A stretch of 29,616 bases of DNA from an uncultured Endomicrobiia bacterium (GTDB lineage: Bacteria > Elusimicrobiota > Endomicrobiia > Endomicrobiales > Endomicrobiaceae): assembly GCA_938040055.1 (NCBI GenBank), contig CALHWY010000021.1:1-29616 (forward strand). Reading direction: 5' to 3'. Both the position numbers and the translations under genes were made by a program. Position 1 is the first letter of the stretch. Each line of letters begins with the position of its first letter. The notes beneath the pieces were generated by a model. The model did no database searches and was not told the origin of the DNA. It was given only the letters and a program-made list of their open reading frames with translations. Of this stretch, positions 7,348 through 14,699 are shown piece by piece.

Positions 7348-9039
7348 ATGGCAGACAATACAAATTTAGATAAAAATGCCACTCGTTTTGAAGAAAACGA
7401 AGAAATGAGCATGGCGGATCTTATGAAAGAGTTCGATTCCGTGGGAAATATCACGGTAGGGAAAGAGCTTGAGGTGACCATAATAGCCGAAAACGAAGAC
7501 GGGTTTATGGTTGATCTGGGAATGAAATCCGAAGGGCTGATCCCCAAAAAAGAATTTGAGGAAGAAAAAGTGCCGGCAGAGCTCAAAACCGGCGCGACCG
7601 TGAAAGTTAAAGTGGTAAATATGCACGGGCAGCCGGTGCTTTCTTACAGAGAGATGATCGAAAAAGAGCAGTGGGACAGGATTGAGCGGCTTTTCAAGGA
7701 AGGAAAAACCGTCAAAGGCGCGATAGCAAAAACCGTCAAAGGCGGATTTTTGGTTGATATAGGCATCAATGCTTTTTTGCATATTTCGCAGGTTGACACC
7801 GTTTTCGTTAAAGAAGGCTCAAAATATGTCGGCAAAACCTATGATTTCGCCATAACAGAATTCGACAGAAACGCAAAAAAAGCTTCCGTCTCCCGCCGCA
7901 AACTTCTTGAAGACGAAAAAGCCGCAAAAAGAGCTTCCGCCCTGGAAAGCATCGCCGAAGGGCAAATACTTGACGGAACGGTTTCAAGAATTACTTCTTT
8001 CGGAGCTTTTATAGATCTTGGAGGTATAGACGGGCTGCTTCACATAGGAGAAATGGCCTGGTACAAGGTCAAAAAAGCCGAAGATCTGGTGCATCAGGGC
8101 CAGACCGTAAGAGTGCAGGTGACAAAAGCCGACAAGGACAGCGGCAGAATTTCTCTGAGTATGAAAAATCTCACGCCTCATCCCTGGGATTCGGCCGCGG
8201 AAAGATTTCCCGCCGGTCTTATAATGAAAGGGAAAGTGACTTCCGTTATGGATTACGGGGCTTTTGTAGAGCTTGAGCCCGGTATTGAAGGTCTTCTTCA
8301 CGCGTCCGAATACGCATGGAATGACAGCGAAGCCTCGTTTAAAAAGAGCGTTAAAAAAGGCGACGAAATGGAAGTGAAAATAATAGCCGTCGATAAGGAA
8401 AACAAAAAAATATCTTTATCCGTCAAGAAAATACAGGCAAATCCCTGGGACGAAGCTTTAAGGCATTATGTTCCGGGAAGCGCGGTTAAAGGCACGGTGC
8501 AAAATCTTATGCCTTTCGGCGCTTTCGTAAAACTTCCGGAAGGAATAGAAGGCCTTGTTCATATAAGTGATTTTTCGTGGACTGAAAGAATAAAACATCC
8601 TGAAGATATGTTAAAAAAAGGAGATGAAATTGACGTCGTCGTTCTTGAAGTCAATCCCCAGTCCGAAAAAATAGCGCTTTCCATAAAGCATACGAAAGCG
8701 GATCCTTATAAAAAATATAAACCCGGAACCGTTGTAAAAGGAAAAGTTATCAGGGTCGCGGAATTCGGCGCTTTTATAGAGCTTGAGCCCGGCATTGAAG
8801 CTTTGATAAAAAATTCCGAAGCCTCTTCGGTAAAGGCCGACAGAAACCAGTGTGTTTTGAAAGAAGGGGAAGAAGTTGAAGCGAAAATAACGAAAACGGA
8901 CATAAAAGACAGAAAGATAGAAGCTTCGGTCAGAAAACTTGAATTCGACAGGGAAAAAGAGCTTGTCAGAAAGTACGCCAATCAGGACGACAAGCCGACT
9001 CTCGGAGAGATTCTCACGGAAGACGGAGCCGGAGAATAA
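7348..9039 (+). CDS. rpsA: 30S ribosomal protein S1
   Basis: mRNA-binding ribosomal protein that helps start translation on structured leaders. Six S1 (OB-fold) repeats are visible at about residues 34-102, 118-186, 203-274, 288-361, 375-448 and 459-532. Repeats 3-6 share strong patterns such as GAFxxLxxGIEGLxHxSE. At 563 residues it matches the long six-domain S1 of Gram-negative-type bacteria. The short C-terminal tail is acidic. It is separated by 1 nt from ispH, with AAGGAGAAG just before the ATG, so the two are co-translated. An ispH-rpsA pairing is common in bacteria. Confidence 0.96.
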   Translation: MADNTNLDKNATRFEENEEMSMADLMKEFDSVGNITVGKELEVTIIAENEDGFMVDLGMKSEGLIPKKEFEEEKVPAELKTGATVKVKVVNMHGQPVLSYREMIEKEQWDRIERLFKEGKTVKGAIAKTVKGGFLVDIGINAFLHISQVDTVFVKEGSKYVGKTYDFAITEFDRNAKKASVSRRKLLEDEKAAKRASALESIAEGQILDGTVSRITSFGAFIDLGGIDGLLHIGEMAWYKVKKAEDLVHQGQTVRVQVTKADKDSGRISLSMKNLTPHPWDSAAERFPAGLIMKGKVTSVMDYGAFVELEPGIEGLLHASEYAWNDSEASFKKSVKKGDEMEVKIIAVDKENKKISLSVKKIQANPWDEALRHYVPGSAVKGTVQNLMPFGAFVKLPEGIEGLVHISDFSWTERIKHPEDMLKKGDEIDVVVLEVNPQSEKIALSIKHTKADPYKKYKPGTVVKGKVIRVAEFGAFIELEPGIEALIKNSEASSVKADRNQCVLKEGEEVEAKITKTDIKDRKIEASVRKLEFDREKELVRKYANQDDKPTLGEILTEDGAGE

Positions 9040-9041
9040 TT

Positions 9042-9089
9042 TTTCCGCGGAAAGAAAATCCGTGAAAAATTTGATTTTTCCGTTTTTTT
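9042..9089 (+). terminator. Weak candidate terminator after rpsA
   Basis: GAAAAAT (9064-9070) and ATTTTTC (9074-9080) form a 7-bp A/T-rich hairpin with a TTG loop, followed by a T-run (9083-9089). A perfect palindrome, TTTCCGCGGAAA, sits just upstream at 9042-9053. The stem is weak, so termination may be partial. Confidence 0.4.
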
Positions 9090-9203
9090 AAATATAATAT
9101 ATAAAATATGGCGCGGATACGCGACTGCCCCGTCGTTTATCGGCGCCGTAAATAAAAACGCGCGTATTATATGTTTTTTTATCAAAAGCCGTGACGCGAA
9201 AAG

Positions 9204-9232
9204 TTGACTTTTGAAATTTAAATATCTATAAT
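9204..9232 (+). promoter_or_regulatory. Strong sigma-70 promoter of rplM-rpsI
   Basis: TTGACT (9204-9209) and TATAAT (9227-9232) with a 17-nt spacer are near consensus. They lie 37 nt before the rplM start, which has AGGACAGGG as its ribosome binding site. The rest of the 230-nt gap (9040-9269) has G+C-rich inverted repeats such as CGGCGCCG (9141-9148) but no gene. Confidence 0.8.
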
Positions 9233-9269
9233 ACTTGCCTTATTAATTTGCATAGGACAGGGTTTTAAA

Positions 9270-9716
9270 ATGAACAAAAAGACTTATTTACCGAAAGTTG
9301 ACGGAATCGAAAGAAAGTGGCATTTGATAGACGCTGACGGAAAAGTTCTCGGAAGGCTGGCCGTGGAAATAGCGGACATACTGAGAGGAAAAAAGAAAGT
9401 TATCTATACCAATCACATAGATTGCGGCGATTTTGTAGTAGTAACGAATGCCGGAAAACTCGTTCTTACGGGAAAAAAACCTGAGCAGAAAATGTATTTT
9501 ACTTTTTCCGGATATCCGGGCGGAGCAAAACTTACTCCTTACGGAAAAATGATGGAAAAATCCCCGGAGAAAGTTTTGATGGCGGCCGTCAAAGGCATGC
9601 TTCCTAAGAATAAGCTTGCGGATAAACAGCTTAAAAGGCTTAAAGTTTTTAGGGACGATAAACACGATCACGGCGCACAGTTTGCAGTGTCGGCAAGTAA
9701 AGAGGAGAAAAAATGA
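9270..9716 (+). CDS. rplM: 50S ribosomal protein L13
   Basis: Early-assembly large-subunit protein. Recognised by the N-terminal RKWHLIDADGKVLGRLA segment (15-31), the YTNHIDCGDFVVVTNA segment, and the family core GKKPEQKMYFTFSGYPGG and AVKGMLPKNKL. Length is 148 residues, normal for the family. Its stop overlaps the rpsI start as ATGA (4 nt), the usual rplM-rpsI coupling. It is driven by the promoter at 9204-9232. Confidence 0.97.
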   Translation: MNKKTYLPKVDGIERKWHLIDADGKVLGRLAVEIADILRGKKKVIYTNHIDCGDFVVVTNAGKLVLTGKKPEQKMYFTFSGYPGGAKLTPYGKMMEKSPEKVLMAAVKGMLPKNKLADKQLKRLKVFRDDKHDHGAQFAVSASKEEKK

Positions 9717-10108
9717 GCAATGTTTCTTATTTGAGCACGGGACGCAGAAAAAATGCGGTAGCCCGGGTGAGAGTTTGCGAAGGAAGCGGAAAAATAATTA
9801 TTAACGATAAAACTCCGGATGAATATTTCGGCGGTCTTGAAAAGCAGAAAAAAGCCGTGATGAAACCTTTTGAAGTATGGAGCGGCGTAAAAAGCTATGA
9901 TTTTTATATCAATGTCTGCGGCGGCGGAGTTACCGGTCAGGCCGGAGCCATAAGCCATAGCGTGGCAAGAGCGATATTAAGTTTAAATGAATCTTCGAAA
10001 GACGCCTTAAGAAAAGAAGGTCTTTTGACCAGAGATTCAAGAATGGTTGAAAGAAAAAAATCCGGAAGGCCTAAAGCAAGAAAGCGCTTCCAGTTTTCAA
10101 AACGCTAA
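9713..10108 (+). CDS. rpsI: 30S ribosomal protein S9
   Basis: Small-subunit protein whose C-terminal tail reaches the P-site tRNA. It is identified by the N-terminal STGRRKNAVARVRV (6-19), the central GGGVTGQAGAISHSVARA (about 71-88), and the conserved basic C-terminus GRPKARKRFQFSKR. Length is 131 residues. It overlaps rplM by 4 nt and ends 17 nt before a strong rho-independent terminator, so rplM-rpsI is a two-gene operon. Confidence 0.97.
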   Translation: MSNVSYLSTGRRKNAVARVRVCEGSGKIIINDKTPDEYFGGLEKQKKAVMKPFEVWSGVKSYDFYINVCGGGVTGQAGAISHSVARAILSLNESSKDALRKEGLLTRDSRMVERKKSGRPKARKRFQFSKR

Positions 10109-10125
10109 ATTTTATTTTGTACTGA

Positions 10126-10160
10126 AAAAAGCACTCTTTATTATAAGGAGTGCTTTTTAT
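10126..10160 (+). terminator. Rho-independent terminator of rplM-rpsI
   Basis: AAAAAGCACTC (10126-10136) pairs perfectly with GAGTGCTTTTT (10148-10158) around an 11-nt loop, and the 3' arm ends in a T-run. It begins 17 nt after the rpsI stop. Confidence 0.9.
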
Positions 10161-10445
10161 TTTCTCCGGTGTATTAAAAAATTTTTCGGGATAAAAATAT
10201 TTCCGGCATGCTATCACTAATTCTAATTTATTTGCGCTTATATCTTTTAATGTGAGAAACAGCGCGCTTAAGAAGCGATAAAGAGAAAGTGATAAAGAAT
10301 CGCTTTGTTCAGATTTGCCGGCGGGCCGTTTTTTTTTGACCGCAGACTTTTTCTTCAAATATTTGAGAAATGAAAATTTGCGCACAGACCGATTTCTTTA
10401 AGAAATTCGTATAATTAAAAAAGTGGTGTTAAAACAGTAAAAAGA
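10161..10445. other. Intergenic region before pilB with an inverted repeat
   Basis: No supported gene lies here. A 7-bp inverted repeat, ATTTCTT/AAGAAAT with a 1-nt centre (10392-10406), sits about 40 nt upstream of the pilB promoter -35 element and could be an operator. A T9 run follows a short G/C-rich stretch near 10320-10337, but no stable hairpin is evident. A minus-strand frame through 10071-10385 was judged spurious. Confidence 0.4.
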
Positions 10446-10474
10446 TTGCAAAATATTTTTTATATGATTATAAT
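10446..10474 (+). promoter_or_regulatory. Sigma-70 promoter of pilB-pilC
   Basis: TTGCAA (10446-10451) and a perfect TATAAT (10469-10474) are 17 nt apart, 46 nt before the pilB ATG, which is preceded by CAGGAGAT. No sigma-54 (GG-N10-GC) element is evident, in contrast to the pilin promoters of pseudomonads. Confidence 0.7.
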
Positions 10475-10520
10475 ATAAATCCTAAACGTCAAAAACACAA
10501 CAAGATAACAGGAGATACTA

Positions 10521-12209
10521 ATGGCTATAGCCCCTTTGAGAAAAAAGTATTTGGGAGAGACATTAGTTGCGCAGGGAGTAATAACACAGGCACAGCTTAA
10601 CGAGTGCATAAAAGAACAGACCGATACCAAAGAAAAACTTGGCAATATTCTTTTACAAAAAGGTTATGTTACCAAAGACGTTTTGTTAAACGCCCTATCC
10701 TACTGCCTTGGCGTTGCTTATCTCAGAAGCGCCGACCTTCAAGTCGAAAGAGACGCTCTTGCGCTGGTTTCGGAAAAAAATGCGAGACGTTTTCTTATCA
10801 TGCCTATTTCCGCGAAAGACAATGTTTTAAGCATCGCTATGGCGGATCCTTCAAATGTCGTCATGAAAGACGAGATTGAAAAGATCGTCAATATGAGACT
10901 TTCGGTAAGCCTGATGGACGAAACCGAAATCAAAGAGGCTATAGAAAAATTTTACGTCAGAACCAGTTTGGGCGCGGATTCCGGAGACGAAACCGATATT
11001 TCCGCTAAAGAAGAAGAAATAACCGACGAGGATCTGAGTGAATCCGCGGAAGCCGCTCCGGTAATAAGATATGTCAATTCCATATTTTTTGACGCCGTAG
11101 TGAAGAAAGCTTCCGATATTCATTTGGAAGTTTTTGAAAAAGACGTGGTGCTGAGAATGAGAATAGACGGTATTTTAAGAGAATTTTCCGCCCCCCAGAA
11201 AAAATATTACAATGCCATAGTTTCAAGAATAAAAATTATGTCCGACTTGGATATTGCGGAAAGGCGTCTTCCCCAGGACGGTAAATGTAAAATAAAAGTC
11301 AACGGCAACAGAGTCGATGTCCGCGTTTCCATGATTCCTACGGTCTACGGCGAAAAAGTCGTCATGCGTATGCTCAATAAAGAGCTTTTTGCTTTGGACA
11401 TTGAGAAAATAGGAATGAGTGACAGCGAGCTTGCTCTTTTTAAAGAAGCCATTAATATGCCTTACGGCATGATTCTTGTCACGGGCCCTACCAGTTCAGG
11501 CAAAACCACTACTCTTTACTCCGCTTTAAAATATCTCAATACTCCGGATTTGAACATACTCACGGCGGAAGATCCTGTCGAATACGAATTAATGAATATA
11601 AACCAGGTGCATGTAAAGTCCGAAATAGGTCTTACTTTTGCGAATATTCTTCGTTCTTTTATGCGTCAGGACCCTGATGTTATACTGGTCGGAGAAATAA
11701 GAGACCAGGAAACTGCCGGTATTGCCATACAAGCCGCTTTGACCGGGCATACCGTGTTTTCGACTCTGCATACGAACGATTCCGTAAGCACGCTTTCAAG
11801 AATGTCGTTTATGGGGATAGAATCATTCCTTATCGCCGACGCGGTTAATCTTGTTATGGCCCAGAGGCTTATAAGAAAAATATGCCCGTTTTGTAAAGAA
11901 GAAGTGAAACGTCTTCCGGACAATATATATGAAAAATTGCAGCTTTCCCCGGGCACTCCGATATATCACGGAAAAGGATGCGAGAAATGCGATAAATCCG
12001 GATATAAAGGAAGAACCGCCATATTTGAAATTCTGGCTATGACCAGAGATATAAGAGAGCTTATAGTCAAAGAGGCCACGGATCTGGAAATAAGAGATAA
12101 AGCCATTGAGCAGGGTTTTGTAAACCTCAGGGCTGCGGCGATAAAAAAATTGCTTGAAGGCTCCACGACCGTTGAAGAGGTTATGAGTGTTACTATAGCT
12201 TCCGTATAA
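10521..12209 (+). CDS. pilB: Type IV pilus assembly / type II secretion ATPase
   Basis: Cytoplasmic hexameric motor that powers pilin polymerisation. Domains in order: an MshEN/T2SSE N-terminal domain (about 8-70) that in relatives can bind c-di-GMP; an N2 domain (about 180-300); Walker A GPTSSGKT (322-329); Asp box; Walker B DVILVGEIRD (386-395); His box; and a zinc-binding tetracysteine site (C455, C458, C487, C490). The zinc site is typical of extension ATPases (PilB/GspE) and absent from PilT. Length is 562 residues. An acidic linker at about 152-178 separates the N-terminal domains. It begins the locus under its own promoter, with pilC 32 nt downstream. Confidence 0.95.
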   Translation: MAIAPLRKKYLGETLVAQGVITQAQLNECIKEQTDTKEKLGNILLQKGYVTKDVLLNALSYCLGVAYLRSADLQVERDALALVSEKNARRFLIMPISAKDNVLSIAMADPSNVVMKDEIEKIVNMRLSVSLMDETEIKEAIEKFYVRTSLGADSGDETDISAKEEEITDEDLSESAEAAPVIRYVNSIFFDAVVKKASDIHLEVFEKDVVLRMRIDGILREFSAPQKKYYNAIVSRIKIMSDLDIAERRLPQDGKCKIKVNGNRVDVRVSMIPTVYGEKVVMRMLNKELFALDIEKIGMSDSELALFKEAINMPYGMILVTGPTSSGKTTTLYSALKYLNTPDLNILTAEDPVEYELMNINQVHVKSEIGLTFANILRSFMRQDPDVILVGEIRDQETAGIAIQAALTGHTVFSTLHTNDSVSTLSRMSFMGIESFLIADAVNLVMAQRLIRKICPFCKEEVKRLPDNIYEKLQLSPGTPIYHGKGCEKCDKSGYKGRTAIFEILAMTRDIRELIVKEATDLEIRDKAIEQGFVNLRAAAIKKLLEGSTTVEEVMSVTIASV

Positions 12210-12241
12210 TTCGTATAAATAGACTACTTCGGAGAGATAAA

Positions 12242-13498
12242 ATGCCATTATTTAAATATCAGGCTGTTGACGCAAGAGGTCAAACGGTAAGAGGATCGAG
12301 AGAATTCCCTTCAAAGAAAGAAGTTATAGCTTTTTTAAGGGGCGAAAGACTTACTCCTACGAGCATAGAAGAATTAGGCGGAGGGGCAAGGGCGGCTATA
12401 GCAAGATCTTTTTCCAGCGCGGCTAAGCCTAAATACAAAAGCGCCGCGAAAATGCCGGGCAAAATAAAAGTGGACGACGTGGCTCTTTTCTGCAGGCAGC
12501 TTGCCACTCTTGTTGGAGCGGGCGTTAATCTTCTTGAAGCCGTAGACGATATCGCCGATATGTCAAATAATCCTAAAATGCGGGCAACTCTTAAAGAAGT
12601 TGCGGAAGATCTCAGAAGCGGAACTCCGTTGTCGGACGCTTTAAAAAAACACAGTAAAACTTTCAATAAAACGCTGACTTCAATGGTGGAAGTCGGCGAA
12701 AGATCGGGAAAACTTGCTAAGGTTTTGGGGGATTTGGCGCTGTATCTTGAAAATAATGTCAAGCTTATAAGAAAAATAAAATCGGCCAGCACTTATCCTA
12801 TGTTTATCGGAATATTTTTCATACTGGTTTTGCTTGCGCTGATAGTGGGCATTATTCCGAGGTTTGAAGAGATGTTTCTTTCTTTCGGCGCGGATTTGCC
12901 GACGCCCACGAAAATAGTAATGAATATAAGCCGGTTTGTTATTGGGAACGCTCTGATACTTGTTCTGTCGGCGGTTTTTCTTATAGTGGGATTTGTGTTG
13001 TTTAAAAAAACTCCCCGAGGAAATTTGCTTTATTGCAGGGCTTTGTTTAAAATGCCTATTTTCGGGAAAATTTATATGAAAATGGTTCTTGCCAGATTTT
13101 TTCAAACGCTTTCCACTCTTGTAAAAAGCGGAGTCGATATTGTGGCTTCTCTTGAAATATCTTCCAATGTTATGGACAATTCTTTTGCTGAAAGCATAAT
13201 GCGCAATGTCAGGTCGAGAGTTCTGGAGGGTAATCAGCTCGGAATGGAAATGGAAAAATACGAAATGTTTCCCAGAATGGTGACAAGAATGACCATAGTC
13301 GGAGAAAAGTCCGGACAGTTGGACGCGATGTTCGATAAAATAACGGACTATTTTACGGATGAAGTCGATGCCGCCGTAGCGACGATCAGTTCTATTATCG
13401 AGCCTGTCCTTATTATAGGTCTCGGCTTTATTGTCGGGCTTGCCGTAACGTCAATGTATTTGCCTATTTTCTATCTTGCATCGGCAATGATGGGCTGA
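12242..13498 (+). CDS. pilC: Type IV pilus inner-membrane platform protein
   Basis: Polytopic PilC/GspF protein that couples the PilB motor to pilin insertion. It has the short N-terminal extension (FKYQAVDARGQTVRG), two repeated T2SSF cytoplasmic domains at about 79-202 and 282-404, each with the ExGExSGxL-type motif (VGERSGKL at 151-158, VGEKSGQL at 353-360), and three membrane helices near 186-206, 235-254 and 384-410. Length is 418 residues, normal for the family. GGAGAG lies just before the ATG. Co-transcription with pilB is likely. No terminator follows it, but a new promoter precedes the next gene. Confidence 0.95.
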   Translation: MPLFKYQAVDARGQTVRGSREFPSKKEVIAFLRGERLTPTSIEELGGGARAAIARSFSSAAKPKYKSAAKMPGKIKVDDVALFCRQLATLVGAGVNLLEAVDDIADMSNNPKMRATLKEVAEDLRSGTPLSDALKKHSKTFNKTLTSMVEVGERSGKLAKVLGDLALYLENNVKLIRKIKSASTYPMFIGIFFILVLLALIVGIIPRFEEMFLSFGADLPTPTKIVMNISRFVIGNALILVLSAVFLIVGFVLFKKTPRGNLLYCRALFKMPIFGKIYMKMVLARFFQTLSTLVKSGVDIVASLEISSNVMDNSFAESIMRNVRSRVLEGNQLGMEMEKYEMFPRMVTRMTIVGEKSGQLDAMFDKITDYFTDEVDAAVATISSIIEPVLIIGLGFIVGLAVTSMYLPIFYLASAMMG

Positions 13499-13510
13499 AT
13501 GAAAAAAACG

Positions 13511-13538
13511 TTGAATTTTCAAAAAGGTCAAGTATACT
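13511..13538 (+). promoter_or_regulatory. Sigma-70 promoter before the lipoprotein/pilin gene run
   Basis: TTGAAT (13511-13516) and TATACT (13533-13538) have a 16-nt spacer. They lie 47 nt ahead of the lipoprotein ATG, which has a strong AAAGGAG ribosome binding site (13571-13577). It could drive everything to the terminator at 23326. Confidence 0.55.
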
Positions 13539-13585
13539 CTTGGTGGAGCATTTAATAATGTTTGTAAAAGAAAGGAGATTTATCA

Positions 13586-14257
13586 ATGAAAAAGATTTTT
13601 ATGTTATTGACGATTTTTGCAATGGCATTCCTTGTCGTCGCATGTTCAAAAGACGATGATAAAAATAAAAAGCCTAAAGCTTCCGTCGTATCAATTTTAG
13701 TGACTGAGATGTTCCTGCATCCGGCCGAAAGTCTGGTTTTAGCTCCCGGGCAGGAAATCCGTTTTAAAGCTATGGTGAAAGAAGCAAACGGTAAAGTAAT
13801 ACCCGATGCGGTTGTCAATTGGACTTGCTCTCCGGAGCTGGGTAATTTGACTAAGAAAACGGGAAATACTACGCTTCTTACCGTGACGGCGGGAAGCGGC
13901 GATGAATTTTTTATTAAAGCTGACTTTGAAGGGGTAAGTAAGACGATCCCCGTGATTGTAGATCTTCTCAACGTTGATTTTTATCTTCAGGATGATCCGA
14001 TAATTTCCGGAGCAGGGCTGCATCTCATTAAAGTAACTCTGACGCGCAGGAGCAATAATACCGAAGATACAAAGAGTGCGATATTATGGAATTCTTCCGG
14101 GCTGCCCGGTGTGTTTACATCGAATGAAACTAAGTCAAATGAAGCTAATTACTTTGACCCCAAGGGTGGTATTTCCGGTAAGGTAAAATTTGAGGTTGAG
14201 GTAAATGGCATTAAGTATACTTCGCCTGAGTATATCATAGTCGAGCAGGATGTTTAA
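13586..14257 (+). CDS. Lipoprotein with Ig-like (Big-type) fold, function unknown
   Basis: A secreted, lipid-anchored envelope protein of 223 residues. The signal peptide ends in a lipobox LVVAC with the lipidated Cys at 20. The following acidic/Lys linker (SKDDDKNKKPK) would keep the mature part away from the membrane. Residues about 35-125 have the alternating pattern of bacterial Ig-like domain 2 proteins (PGQEIRFKAMV, AVVNWTCSPELGNL, LLTVTAGSG). The remainder is a second beta-rich segment. It sits between pilC and the first prepilin gene, so a role at the pilus or secretion pore is plausible, but I recognise no specific family. Confidence 0.7.
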   Translation: MKKIFMLLTIFAMAFLVVACSKDDDKNKKPKASVVSILVTEMFLHPAESLVLAPGQEIRFKAMVKEANGKVIPDAVVNWTCSPELGNLTKKTGNTTLLTVTAGSGDEFFIKADFEGVSKTIPVIVDLLNVDFYLQDDPIISGAGLHLIKVTLTRRSNNTEDTKSAILWNSSGLPGVFTSNETKSNEANYFDPKGGISGKVKFEVEVNGIKYTSPEYIIVEQDV

Positions 14258-14280
14258 AATTGCCGGATTGAGAAAATTGA

Positions 14281-14685
14281 ATGATAAAGAATAAATGCGG
14301 CTTTACTATGATAGAATTTCTTGTGGTTCTTGTGATAAGCAGTATACTTGTTGTGATTTTTGCGGTAAGCAGGAAGTCTCAGATAGAATCCGCTTATTTC
14401 CGCGAGGCGGATGTTCTTATAACGGATATTGTAAACAAAGAGAAGTTGGCTTACATGGCTGCTAATGTTTCCAGTTATTTTGATGTTTTGCCTGCAACTG
14501 ATTATGCCCGTATAGGCGGGCTTGAGGAAGTAGACGGAAGGAAATATTTGTATTTTAGAGAGTTCAAGGTTGAAAATGCGGACAGTTCATCGTTTGAGAT
14601 TACCGTTTACGGCCATCGTGACAGCATCGCTAAAAATGTCGTGCGTAAAGTAAAATACGTAGACGGGGATCTTATTCCGATGTAA
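14281..14685 (+). CDS. Type IV prepilin-like protein (FimT/GspH position)
   Basis: A 134-residue minor pilin or pseudopilin. The class III signal is short and basic, with cleavage expected between Gly7 and Phe8 (KNKCG/FTMIEF), Glu at +5 and an N-methylated Phe. A ~20-residue hydrophobic helix follows, then a short globular domain. It leads a four-gene run (this gene, then 14700, 16322, 17262) whose order matches GspH-I-J-K and FimT-PilV-W-X. The ribosome binding site is poor, and the gene lies 23 nt after the lipoprotein gene. A major pilin would usually be highly expressed with a strong site, so I favour a minor pilin. Confidence 0.82.
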   Translation: MIKNKCGFTMIEFLVVLVISSILVVIFAVSRKSQIESAYFREADVLITDIVNKEKLAYMAANVSSYFDVLPATDYARIGGLEEVDGRKYLYFREFKVENADSSSFEITVYGHRDSIAKNVVRKVKYVDGDLIPM

Positions 14686-14699
14686 TTAGGAGAAAGCTT

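Noticed and set aside
8982..9185. Small minus-strand frame in the rpsA-rplM gap
   Set aside because: No ribosome binding site, family resemblance or promoter; the gap is explained by a terminator and promoter.
10071..10385. Minus-strand reading frame of 104 codons after rpsI
   Set aside because: It runs through the rpsI 3' end and a strong terminator, with low-complexity Lys/Ser content and no ribosome binding site.
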